NCBI GenBank assembly: GCA_937944855.1
Contig: CALFAY010000010.1
Location: 1-64,000, forward strand
DNA length: 64,000 nt
Reading direction: 5' to 3'
Source: an uncultured Planctomycetota bacterium
GTDB lineage: Bacteria; Planctomycetota; Planctomycetia; Gemmatales; HRBIN36
Shown here: positions 1 through 8,737 of the stretch, in pieces
Position numbering within the stretch: the first letter of the stretch is position 1
Layout: each line of letters starts with the position of its first letter
Notes under the pieces: model-generated
Seen by the model: the letters and a program-made list of their open reading frames with translations, nothing else
Database searches by the model: none
Told to the model about the DNA's origin: nothing
Position numbers and translations under genes: made by a program

Positions 1-526
1 GGCCAAGTCCCGGGCTTTCGCCGAATTCGCCGAGGAGGTCGAGAATCCGACCCCCGCCAAGGTCGCCCTCAAGCGCGCCCGTCTGGCCGACCGCGCCTTC
101 GACGCTCCCGCCGCCATCGCCGCCTACGAGGAGTCGCTCAAGCTCGACGACAACCAGCCGGAGGTCAAGGAACGCCTAGAGAAAATCCGTCGCGCCTGGC
201 AGATCAAGAACCCGCAGCACGCCCAGGCTCGACGCTTCATTTTCGAGGAATGGGGCAAGGCCGAAGGCGAGAACCTGGAAAAAGGCCTCGAAGCCGTCCG
301 CAATCACTTCAAGACGCTGGTGGGAGCCGATGACTTCTTCACCGGCTATCGGCTCTTCAAGACCAATCAAGAGCATTTGCAAAGGCTGGCGGCACTGCGT
401 GATCAACTGGGCACGGCCAACGGCGAAGACGTCCAGGAGCAGATCGACGCCATCACTCGCCTGGCCGAAGAGATCATCAAGCTCAACGAAGACGTGGCCG
501 CCTGGATCGACCGCGTCTCGGGCTGA
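1..526 (+). CDS. C-terminal part of a TPR-like protein (truncated by window edge)
   Basis: The frame is open from position 2 to the TGA at 524-526, giving about 174 residues with no start in view, so this is the 3' end of a longer gene. The sequence is highly charged and helical. One stretch near residues 35-60 (AAIAAYEESLKLDDNQPEVK) has the spacing of a tetratricopeptide repeat, and the last 60 residues look like amphipathic helix or coiled coil. No catalytic motif is visible. In planctomycetes such tails often belong to large TPR proteins or Ser/Thr kinases, but the missing N-terminus prevents any assignment. An internal ATG at 320 would give only 68 residues and is unlikely to be the true start because the frame upstream has the same composition. 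Confidence 0.6.
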   Translation, partial: AKSRAFAEFAEEVENPTPAKVALKRARLADRAFDAPAAIAAYEESLKLDDNQPEVKERLEKIRRAWQIKNPQHAQARRFIFEEWGKAEGENLEKGLEAVRNHFKTLVGADDFFTGYRLFKTNQEHLQRLAALRDQLGTANGEDVQEQIDAITRLAEEIIKLNEDVAAWIDRVSG

Positions 527-585
527 AACCCCGGCCAGGTCTGGCATTCGCTACGGTTCCGAATATGGTCACGCGGGATGCGAAG

Positions 586-1122
586 ATGGCAGAGAGCAAC
601 CCGGTTTGCAATACCGATGCCATGCTCGTTATCCTGCGTGACGTCCCCACTGGATACCATTGGGGCTGGTATTCCCGCGAAGAGCCGCGGATGCATCTTC
701 AGGTTGTGGACCGTCAACATCAGCATCTCGGCTACAAAGTCTGGCTGGAAGAGAAGGGGCGTCGCGTTTTCCTTCCCGAGCCTGGGATACCTGCCAAGGT
801 TGCCAAAGCTCTACGGGAAGCCTGTCAGCGCCAGCGCGCACGCATCGAAGCCGACTGGGTCGCCTTCATGATAGTCAACGGCTGGCTCAGCTTTCGACTC
901 CGCGGAAGTGTGATCGAATTGACGGCTTATCCCGGCCAACGCAGCGCGTTCCGGCGGTCGCTCGACCTCAAGAACTGGATCGCCGACCCAACCCTGCTGC
1001 GCAAGATCTCTCCGGAAGTCGTCCGCCTCAACGACGAGTTCGCCTGGTTGGAGCTCTTCACGGATCGGCCTGAAAGTCGTCGAGTGACCATTCCCTTGGC
1101 CCCGCTGCTTTGGACCGACTAG
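586..1122 (+). CDS. hypothetical protein, 178 aa
   Basis: I do not recognise this family. The protein has no signal peptide or membrane segment and is rich in Arg, Trp and Leu, with an N-terminal beta-like part (residues about 10-55) and a more helical centre. I chose the ATG at 586 because a GGGA lies about 10 bases upstream; the ATG at 565 in the same frame adds seven residues but has no ribosome binding site. The gene follows the truncated TPR-like gene by about 60 bases on the same strand and converges on the lptB-like gene, with only 35 bases between the stops. It is probably cytosolic. The clean frame and neighbour-like codon use support a real gene, but the function is unknown. Confidence 0.6.
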   Translation: MAESNPVCNTDAMLVILRDVPTGYHWGWYSREEPRMHLQVVDRQHQHLGYKVWLEEKGRRVFLPEPGIPAKVAKALREACQRQRARIEADWVAFMIVNGWLSFRLRGSVIELTAYPGQRSAFRRSLDLKNWIADPTLLRKISPEVVRLNDEFAWLELFTDRPESRRVTIPLAPLLWTD

Positions 1123-1157
1123 GCAAGCAGTGAGGCCGGAACAGGTGGTCGCATCCC

Positions 1158-2261
1158 TTAGCCCGCGCGGCGGAGCGAGCCTTCGCGGATCTGAGCGATT
1201 TGCACCATCCGCTGGGCTTCCGGTGCGTACGGGTCGAACGGGGCAAGGTCGGGAACCAGACGACGCAGCACCTCGTAGGCGGCTTTGCGAATCTCGACGT
1301 GACGTCGTTCCAGGGCTTCGATCAGCACCGGCACCGCCGCGGAACCAAGGGCTTCCAGTTCCCGCATCGCTTGCTCTCGGCAAGTCTCCGCCAACTGATC
1401 GACCAAGGCCCGCAAGCGTTCTGGCTGCCCAGTCGAAGCAAGAGGAGCCGAGGCGGAGACCGAAAATGGCACCGTTTCGGGACCGACGCACGGACCGGCC
1501 CGGCGTCCCAAGGTCTCTTCGGCAAATTCGCGGCCAAGATACCGGGCGATCACCAGCGGATTGCGGACGATCTCCTCGGGCGTGCCGTGAGCTTCGACCA
1601 CCCCGTCGGTGATGACGTAGCTACGGTCGGTGATCTTGAGCGCTTCGCGGACGTTGTGATCGGTCAGCAGCAGGCCGATGCCGTTGGCCCGCAGCCGCCG
1701 CACAATGCCCTGGATTTCATTGATCGTGATCGGGTCGATGCCGGTGAACGGCTCGTCGAGCAGAATCAAGAGCGGCTCGCAGACCAGACAGCGAGCGATT
1801 TCCAGACGCCGCTTCTCCCCGCCGGACAGCAACGAGGCGAGGCTCTTGCGGACCCGGGTCAGACCGAACTCCTCCAGCGCCCGTTCGGTCCGTTCCCGGC
1901 GTTCTTTGGCGGTCAGGCGGCGTCCCAGACTCCGCGAGGCGGGCATCGCTTCGAGAATGGCAAGGATGTTCTCCTCGACGGTCAACCGGCGGAAGATGCT
2001 GCTCTCCTGAGACAGGTAGCCCATGCCGAGGCGTGCGCGGCGGTACATCGGCCAGTGGGTCACGTCCTTGCCGTTGAAGAAGACCCGCCCCGCGTTGGGC
2101 GTCACCATGCCAGTGGTCATGCGGAAGCTGGTCGTCTTCCCGGCCCCGTTGGGGCCGAGCAGCCCGACCACTTCGCCAGCGTTGACCTCGAAGCTGACCC
2201 CGTTGACGACCTTGCGCCGTCCGTAGATCTTGACCAGTCCCCGCACTTCCAGCAGCGCCAT
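1158..2261 (-). CDS. lptB: LptB-like LPS-export ABC ATPase with C-terminal HEAT-like extension
   Basis: Residues 1-240 form an ABC ATPase: Walker A GPNGAGKTT at 36-44, signature LSGGEKRRLEIARCL, Walker B LILLDEPFTGIDP, and an H-loop in TDHNVREAL. The ERRxEIAR-like signature and FTGIDP are typical of LptB, which powers lipopolysaccharide transport through LptFG at the inner membrane. LptB is normally about 240 residues; this protein has 367. The extra 125 residues hold at least one HEAT-like helix pair (EALGSAAVPVLIEALERRHV) flanked by helical sequence. The start at 2261 is preceded by GAGG at a good distance, whereas the open frame continues upstream to 2336 without a ribosome binding site. 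LptF, LptG, LptC and LptA are not seen nearby. The ABC class is sure; the LptB subtype is likely. Confidence 0.85.
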   Translation of the reverse strand: MALLEVRGLVKIYGRRKVVNGVSFEVNAGEVVGLLGPNGAGKTTSFRMTTGMVTPNAGRVFFNGKDVTHWPMYRRARLGMGYLSQESSIFRRLTVEENILAILEAMPASRSLGRRLTAKERRERTERALEEFGLTRVRKSLASLLSGGEKRRLEIARCLVCEPLLILLDEPFTGIDPITINEIQGIVRRLRANGIGLLLTDHNVREALKITDRSYVITDGVVEAHGTPEEIVRNPLVIARYLGREFAEETLGRRAGPCVGPETVPFSVSASAPLASTGQPERLRALVDQLAETCREQAMRELEALGSAAVPVLIEALERRHVEIRKAAYEVLRRLVPDLAPFDPYAPEAQRMVQIAQIREGSLRRAG

Positions 2262-2389
2262 GCCGCATCCTCGCGGTTGTTCGGCTGATCCCGTGTTTCG
2301 CCATATAGCCGAGACGCCAATCCCGAACAAGGCCAATCGCGTTTTGGGGAAATTGGAACAGGCGGAGAGACGAAATCATGTCAGGCAAG

Positions 2390-2398
2390 TGGTATAAT
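2390..2398 (+). promoter_or_regulatory. extended -10 promoter for the DUF4013 gene
   Basis: TGGTATAAT matches the extended -10 pattern TGnTATAAT exactly, which compensates for the lack of a clear -35 hexamer. Transcription would start near 2404, leaving a leader of about 55 bases before the ATG at 2460. It lies in the divergent region between the lptB-like gene and the membrane protein gene. Confidence 0.55.
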
Positions 2399-2459
2399 CC
2401 GGCCCGTTGCGTCGCCAGGCCGACCGATACCGCGCCTTCTTTCCGCCAGGGGACCACGC

Positions 2460-3212
2460 ATGCGCTACTTCCGGGCTTACTCGTTTCTGTTCCAGAGTCC
2501 GAACTGGGCCACGAACCTTGTTTTTCTCAGCATATGCCTGTTGATTCCGATCATCGGGCAGATCGTCATGGCGGGTTACTTGTTCCGTGTCATCGAACTG
2601 TTGCACCGCCGCGGTGGGGACGTGGAAGTTCCAAACTTCAACTTCAATGAGTTTTTGGAATATCTCCTTCGCGGCATCTGGCCCTTTCTGGCTGACTTCG
2701 TGCTCGGCCTGCTCTTTACCGTGCCGTACCTGGTCGGTTACATCGGGATCCTGCTTCTGTGGGTCGGCGTGGATGAACAGGTAGTGTCCCAGGAACTTGC
2801 CATCGGCGTGACGATCGTGGCCGTGGCGGTAATCCTCATTCTTTTGCTGCTCATGGTTGTCCTCCGCTACCCGATCGTGCTGCGGTGCGGCTTGCAGCAG
2901 GACTTCGGGCCGGGTTTTTCGTTCCGGTATGTGTCCAACTTCATGGGACTGGTCGGCGGCGAGGTACTGCTTTCCCTGCTGTTCCTCATGGTCTCGGGTT
3001 TGGTGGTGCTAAGTGCAGGCCTTATGCTGTGCTGTGTCGGCATCCTTCCTGCAACGGCCTTGATAACGGCTGCCCAGTACCACCTGTTCTACCAACTGTA
3101 CGAACTCTACCTGCAACGGGGCGGCGAGCCGATTCCGCTGAAACCCATGATGCCGCAGCCCTCACAGCCTTCCGAGGAGATCGTCGAAGAACCACGGACC
3201 TATCCGGAATGA
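2460..3212 (+). CDS. DUF4013-type integral membrane protein
   Basis: A 250-residue protein with several hydrophobic segments, near residues 17-42, 70-105, 115-140 and 160-205, separated by short polar loops, ending in a Pro/Glu-rich cytosolic tail. The opening (SFLFQSPNWATNLVF) and the following GxIVMAGYLFRVIE stretch resemble DUF4013 proteins, which are polytopic membrane proteins of unknown role found in planctomycetes and other groups. The ATG at 2460 has GGGGA about 7 bases upstream and is served by the extended -10 element at 2390. The gene converges on the minus-strand gene ending at 3226, with a gap of 13 bases. Function is unknown; membrane placement is secure. Confidence 0.7.
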   Translation: MRYFRAYSFLFQSPNWATNLVFLSICLLIPIIGQIVMAGYLFRVIELLHRRGGDVEVPNFNFNEFLEYLLRGIWPFLADFVLGLLFTVPYLVGYIGILLLWVGVDEQVVSQELAIGVTIVAVAVILILLLLMVVLRYPIVLRCGLQQDFGPGFSFRYVSNFMGLVGGEVLLSLLFLMVSGLVVLSAGLMLCCVGILPATALITAAQYHLFYQLYELYLQRGGEPIPLKPMMPQPSQPSEEIVEEPRTYPE

Positions 3213-3225
3213 CGACATGATGCGG

Positions 3226-4503
3226 TCACTTCACCGCGGCTTGCCCACGTTTGGGATGATAACGGGCGTTGAAAGGAGTCGGATCGTAGGCGTCGGGTTG
3301 ATGATCGGACGAGTTTGGCGACGCAAGGGGGGTGGCGGCAGGCGTGTCGGACTCGGCAGCGAAAACGTGCCGGGTAGTCGCGAACCTCTCCCGCAGGGGC
3401 GGCGGAAGGGACGGTTCGGAGTCGAACCCTGCTTGTGCCGAAGGAAGCTTTGCCGGGTCCGAAGGTGGTTCGTTAGGGACCGAACGGGACGGCTCAGCGA
3501 TGTCGCCATCCAGCGGCATCGGCTGACGCGGCGGGCAGACCGAGAGGACCCAGGACTCCAGCGTCTGGTAAGCGGGAGAGTCCTTGCCTGGCAAGGGTGG
3601 CTTGGGGCGTCCGCCGTGGGCTTTCAGAGCTTTGCGCAGCAGTTCGCTGTTGGCCGGGTCTTCAGAATCCACGAAACGGAGAGTTTGCACCAAGTTGTTC
3701 CGAGTGACGGCCGGCTGGAGGATGCCGGTACTGGGCGGACGCTGAAGCTCGAAGACCAGACCGCGATTGCCGCCATGACAGGCTGCCGTGGCACAGCTGT
3801 TGAAAAGGATCGGTTGCACCCGCTGCACAAAGCTCCGCAGCGTCTCGGGGCTGTAGCGATGCTCGCTGCTCTCGCAGGGAAGTTTTTTGGACGGTTGTAA
3901 ATTCGAGTCGGAAGAATCGCCCAACGACGGGGTCGAAGCCGGTTGCTCGGTCAAGTGGACGGTGGGCAAAAGGTTGGGAGGGTCGGCCGGACTCAGCCCA
4001 GCCAGCCGACGTGCCTCTCGATGGTCAGGCTGAAGACGTAGCACCCGTTCTGCCTCCAGGCGTGCCTGGGCTGTCAATCCGTGCCGAGCGCACCAGCGGG
4101 CCAGCTGAAGGGCGCTCTGCACTTCGTCCCGCACGGGCCTGGAGCGCAGGTGCTCATAAGCCTCTTCGAGTGAATCGCACACCTTCCATACGCGGGCTGC
4201 GGGGAGGAAAACCACGCCGGACCCGGTTCGGATTTCGTAAACGTTGTCCCGTTTGCGGACCTCGCCCAGCAGCGTGGTCTGGTCCGCCAGAATGACCACC
4301 CGCCGGGAAAGGTCGTCTGGACGCAGGACGCCTGGCGTGGTCGATGGAGGAAGGGTTCCTTGGTCGCCTCCTCGGACCTGACCCGTGCATAGAACCGCCA
4401 CCACAGCCAGGGTGCAGCTGATACCTTGGGCCGCGCTCGGAGATCGCTCCCTGGTCTTTCGCTCCGAACAGACCTGTCCCTGAAAACGGCCTTTGGGCAT
4501 CAT
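3226..4503 (-). CDS. exported protein with a CX4CH heme-like motif
   Basis: A 425-residue protein. Residues 26-46 are hydrophobic after a basic start and look like a signal peptide (cleavage near GQVRGG). Residues 60-165 resemble planctomycete proteins that track a gene-cost or parameter table, with a TPR-like pair of helices at 125-165. Residues 225-330 resemble the planctomycete cytochrome c-like module: PILFNSCATAACHGG gives C237, C242 and H243, a CX4CH spacing instead of the usual CXXCH, followed by a PANSELLRKAL stretch that often follows such motifs (DP.xSxLL). The C-terminal third is Pro/Ser-rich and low in complexity. Location is probably periplasmic. Whether heme is really attached cannot be seen. 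Confidence 0.6.
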   Translation of the reverse strand: MMPKGRFQGQVCSERKTRERSPSAAQGISCTLAVVAVLCTGQVRGGDQGTLPPSTTPGVLRPDDLSRRVVILADQTTLLGEVRKRDNVYEIRTGSGVVFLPAARVWKVCDSLEEAYEHLRSRPVRDEVQSALQLARWCARHGLTAQARLEAERVLRLQPDHREARRLAGLSPADPPNLLPTVHLTEQPASTPSLGDSSDSNLQPSKKLPCESSEHRYSPETLRSFVQRVQPILFNSCATAACHGGNRGLVFELQRPPSTGILQPAVTRNNLVQTLRFVDSEDPANSELLRKALKAHGGRPKPPLPGKDSPAYQTLESWVLSVCPPRQPMPLDGDIAEPSRSVPNEPPSDPAKLPSAQAGFDSEPSLPPPLRERFATTRHVFAAESDTPAATPLASPNSSDHQPDAYDPTPFNARYHPKRGQAAVK

Positions 4504-4660
4504 GCGTGCAGCCTATAGGCACATCTGCGGCATCGGTCAATGGAAGCCAAGCTATGCCGGACAACGGACCTGCCACCTGGCCCTGAGATGTGGTAGTATC
4601 CGTTTTATGTGCTTGAAGTTGCGGCGAGAGGATGGGGTTCGTGACAAGAGGGACAGAAAA

Positions 4661-4928
4661 TGTTGCGCTCTGGGGTTGTGACCGGTAGCGGACGAAACAT
4701 TCAGACGGACACCTACGGCGGCTGGGGGCCAATGGAAGAATGTTGCGCCGATCGGGTGCGCGGAAAGACGATTGGTGTCTCAACTTATTGCCTGCCATAG
4801 TCTTGTGTTATCAACGAAGCCAAGTTCGGGGCGCAGGATGTTGCGCTTCGCCGAGCTGATCTGGGCGACCGTGGATTGTTGGGTGCGGGCGCGGGAAGGA
4901 AAACAGCAGCGGTGAAAAAATGTTGCGC
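4661..4928 (+). repeat. array of four TGTTGCGC motifs upstream of the rRNA promoter
   Basis: TGTTGCGC occurs exactly at 4661-4668, 4741-4748, 4839-4846 and 4921-4928, with start spacings of 80, 98 and 82 bases, all in the same orientation. Each copy is preceded by purine-rich sequence (agaaaa, gaagaa, gcagga, gaaaaa). The intervening sequence is not repeated, so this is a spaced-motif array rather than a duplication. Position, ending 100 bases upstream of the -35 hexamer, suggests binding sites for an rRNA regulator, by loose analogy with Fis sites at E. coli rrn promoters. That role is inference. Confidence 0.7.
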
Positions 4929-5027
4929 TTTGGGTGAATCCTTGGGACTGGACGGGCATCTAAGATAAGTGCCGAGGAGAAAGGCAGCGGGCAACCGGCC
5001 CGTCGAGAAAAAATCTCGGTGGGATGG

Positions 5028-5055
5028 TTGACAGTTGCCGATCTTCTCTTATACT
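5028..5055 (+). promoter_or_regulatory. sigma-70 promoter of the 16S rRNA unit
   Basis: TTGACA at 5028-5033, a 16-base spacer and TATACT at 5050-5055 form a near-consensus housekeeping promoter. Transcription would start near 5062, about 360 bases before the mature 16S 5' end. Confidence 0.85.
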
Positions 5056-5085
5056 GAAGGTTGCCCCTTGGAACTGATCTGAGGG

Positions 5086-5383
5086 GCGGACGTGAGCCCC
5101 GAGGCTCCGTTTCTTTCTGGCTCTTTGACAACCCGGTAAGCACCTACGTGGAAGCCTTTGCGAGGGTGTGTACGCTTTCATGGCGTGACACAACCTCGTA
5201 GTAACGAGGTGAGCGGGTTGAAAGACCTGTTTCCCGAGTTACCTTGAGTCACGCCTGGAGCGACCGAAGCATCAAACTCTGAGGCGTGCTCCGAGCGGCT
5301 GCGGTGCTGGTCGTCAGATCGCACCGACAAGTATCGGAAGCGTCGGGGTTTGCTCACAAGCGGAGCGGACGTGAGCCGAGGCT
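5086..5383 (+). repeat. 13-base direct repeat in the rRNA leader
   Basis: GCGGACGTGAGCC occurs at 5086-5098 and 5365-5377, each followed within two bases by GAGGCT. The copies sit at the two ends of the leader. No function is evident; they may reflect RNA structure or an old duplication. Confidence 0.5.
5120..5130 (+). promoter_or_regulatory. boxA antitermination element
   Basis: GCTCTTTGACA closely matches the E. coli rRNA boxA (TGCTCTTTAACA) that recruits NusB-S10 for antitermination. It lies about 60 bases after the predicted start site, the expected place in an rRNA leader. Confidence 0.65.
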
Positions 5384-5422
5384 TTTTGCCGAGGTTTTCT
5401 GTCCGCCAACCGACAAGCAAAC

Positions 5423-6955
<1,533 letters not shown>

Positions 6956-7075
6956 CTAAGGATGTTATCCACGGCTTCTGATCAGTTCCGCTTCTCACGA
7001 GCGCCTGATCAGCGCCGAACATGTCCGCACCCCAGCATCGGCTCTCTGCCGGGTGCTTATCGGTGTTGCTTGAGA

Positions 7076-7111
7076 AACCCCCGTGGATTCGTCCACGGGG
7101 GTTAATTTTTT
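7076..7111 (+). terminator. rho-independent terminator after 16S
   Basis: A perfect 12-bp stem (7076-7087 with 7092-7103) closes a TTCG loop and is followed by AATTTTTT. The UUCG tetraloop and long GC-rich stem make this a very strong terminator, ending the rRNA transcript 120 bases after 16S. Confidence 0.93.
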
Positions 7112-7165
7112 CTCCTCAACTTGCTACAAACTCCTGCAACTTTCGCCCTCTGCGGAACCTGATCC

Positions 7166-7945
7166 ATGCCCCTGCTCGACCTCTTCCGTCTCGACGGCAA
7201 ACGGGCCCTGATCACCGGCGGCAGCCGCGGACTTGGCCGGGCCATCGCCGAAGCCTTTGCCGACGCAGGTGCCGATCTCGTCCTCCTCGGTCGCGACGCC
7301 GCTTCCCTCGAAGCCGCCCGACAGGACCTCCTCCGCTTCGGACGCCGCGTCGATGTCATGCCAGGCGATCTGTCCCTCCCATCGGAAGCTGAACGCCTCT
7401 GCCAAACAGCGCTGGCCTCCTTCGCTCCGATCCATGTCCTCGTCAACAACGTCGGGGGGCGCCGACTCAGCGTGCCGGTCGAAGATCAGAGCCTGAACGA
7501 CTGGCAGAAGCTGCTTGACCTCAACCTCACTTCCGCATTCGTTTGCTGTAAAACCCTTGGGAAACCCATGCTTGAACGCCGTTCGGGAAGCATCATCAAT
7601 ATCTCGTCCATATCCGGCATGGTGGTCGGTCGCGGTATTTATGGCCGTCATTACGAGACCGCCAAGGCCGCGTTGACCATGTTTACCAAGACCCTGGCCG
7701 TGGATTGGGCGCCCTTCAATGTCCGCGTCAATGCCATCTGTCCCGGCGGGTTCCTGACCGATGCCAACCGCCGCTGGTTCAGCGAGAAACCGGAGTTGCA
7801 CGATCTGTTCGTCAGCCAGGTACCGATGAAACGCCTCGGCGATCCCAAAGAAATCGGCCCCCTGGCCGTCTATCTGGCGAGTGACGCATCCAGCTATATG
7901 ACGGGAGCGGCTCTGGTCATCGACGGCGGCTACACCCTGTGGTGA
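7166..7945 (+). CDS. SDR-family NAD(P)-dependent oxidoreductase
   Basis: A 259-residue classical short-chain dehydrogenase/reductase. The cofactor motif TGGSRGLG lies at residues 17-24, NNVG near 92, the catalytic Ser in ISSISG and the YxxxK pair in HYETAK. The C-terminus ends in a SSYMTGAALVIDGGYTLW stretch typical of the 3-oxoacyl-ACP reductase and gluconate 5-dehydrogenase branches. Substrate cannot be read from the sequence; sugar-acid or sugar-alcohol oxidation is a reasonable guess. The gene starts 54 bases after the rRNA terminator, so it needs its own promoter, which I could not identify. The ATG at 7166 has only a weak ribosome binding site. It stands apart from the sigma-factor pair that follows. 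Confidence 0.88.
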   Translation: MPLLDLFRLDGKRALITGGSRGLGRAIAEAFADAGADLVLLGRDAASLEAARQDLLRFGRRVDVMPGDLSLPSEAERLCQTALASFAPIHVLVNNVGGRRLSVPVEDQSLNDWQKLLDLNLTSAFVCCKTLGKPMLERRSGSIINISSISGMVVGRGIYGRHYETAKAALTMFTKTLAVDWAPFNVRVNAICPGGFLTDANRRWFSEKPELHDLFVSQVPMKRLGDPKEIGPLAVYLASDASSYMTGAALVIDGGYTLW

Positions 7946-8009
7946 TGTTTTCCCAAGGAATTCGGCATGACGACCCGACTTGCCTGCGTCCGGGGCTTTC
8001 TGTGCCGCC

Positions 8010-8038
8010 TTGACACTCGTTCAAGGCAGGCGGACAAT
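8010..8038 (+). promoter_or_regulatory. sigma-70-type promoter upstream of the ECF sigma gene
   Basis: TTGACA at 8010-8015, a 17-base spacer and GACAAT at 8033-8038. The -35 overlaps a small inverted repeat (GCCTTGA / TCAAGGC, 8007-8027) that could serve as an operator or hairpin. Transcription would start near 8045, about 65 bases before the ATG at 8110. Confidence 0.5.
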
Positions 8039-8109
8039 GTTTGCAAATCCCCCTCTGCGAAAGTGGGATGGGCCTGATGTGAACCCCCCGCTTGCCGGCG
8101 GCGTATCGG

Positions 8110-8736
8110 ATGAGTGAAAACCTGGAGCGGTCCGAATCGCTGGAACTGTGTTCGGACGAAGAATTACTGACCCGCTTCCGCCAAGGCCAATTGGACGTGT
8201 TCGGCCCGTTGGTTCGGCGTTACGAGCGGGAACTGTACGGCTATCTGCGCCGATATCTGGGCGACGACGCCCTGGCGGAAGACGTCTTTCAGAACACGTT
8301 CGTCCAGGTTTTCCAGAACATCGACAAGTACCAGGACGGCAAGCCAGTACGGCCCTGGCTCTACACGATCGCCACCAATCAGGCCATCGATGCTCTTCGC
8401 CGGGCCGGTCGGCGGCAAGCCGTCAGCCTGGATCAACTGCGGACCACGGATGCCAACGGTGAATTGCACTCGCTTCTGGACCTGATGCCGTCGGCAGCGG
8501 TGGATCCGTTCGAACGACTCGAACAGGAGGAGCGCCGGGAACGTGTCCGGGCCAGCGTGGACCAGCTGCCGGAGCATCTCCGGCTGACGGTGATTCTGGC
8601 CTACTATCAGGGCATGAAATACCGCGAGATTGCCGAGGTGCTGGGAATTCCGGTCGGAACAGTGAAGTCGCGTCTGCACGTCGCCCTGCAAAAGTTGCAG
8701 GAAGCCTGGCGGGCTGGGGCCGCGGCGTTGGAGTGA
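8110..8736 (+). CDS. ECF-type RNA polymerase sigma factor
   Basis: A 208-residue extracytoplasmic-function sigma factor. Region 2 covers about residues 28-95, with the core-binding DDALAEDVFQNTFVQVF and the -10 recognition KPVRPWLYTIATNQAIDALR. Region 4 covers about 150-205, with the helix-turn-helix YREIAEVLGIPVGTVKSRLH. Regions 1 and 3 are absent, as expected. The ATG at 8110 is preferred; the frame can extend six codons to a TTG at 8092, but that lacks a ribosome binding site. The stop is one base before the next gene, so the two are co-transcribed and the neighbour probably controls the sigma factor. A possible promoter lies at 8010-8038. The target regulon is unknown. Confidence 0.92.
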   Translation: MSENLERSESLELCSDEELLTRFRQGQLDVFGPLVRRYERELYGYLRRYLGDDALAEDVFQNTFVQVFQNIDKYQDGKPVRPWLYTIATNQAIDALRRAGRRQAVSLDQLRTTDANGELHSLLDLMPSAAVDPFERLEQEERRERVRASVDQLPEHLRLTVILAYYQGMKYREIAEVLGIPVGTVKSRLHVALQKLQEAWRAGAAALE

Positions 8737-8737
8737 G

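Larger units (their letters stand above)
4504..5422 (+). other. long non-coding region and leader upstream of 16S rRNA
   Basis: This 0.9 kb stretch has no convincing gene: its short open frames lack ribosome binding sites and protein-like composition. It holds four exact TGTTGCGC motifs (4661, 4741, 4839, 4921), the rRNA promoter (5028-5055), a boxA-like element (5120-5130), a leader/trailer pairing segment (5070-5079) and a 13-base direct repeat in the leader. A possible extra extended -10 (TGGTAGTAT at 4591-4599) lies upstream, too weak to call. Confidence 0.7.

Noticed and set aside
3405-3435. GGTTCGGAGTCGAACCC, resembling a tRNA T-arm
   Set aside because: It lies in a well-supported coding gene, and no acceptor, D or anticodon arms can be built around it.
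4591-4599. TGGTAGTAT as a further promoter before the rRNA region
   Set aside because: The -10 is weak and no -35 or transcript-like structure follows, so I mention it only within the region entry.
6963-6971. TTATCCACG, one base off the DnaA box TTATCCACA, just after 16S
   Set aside because: A single near match without neighbours, AT-rich DNA or dnaA/dnaN genes is not evidence of an origin.
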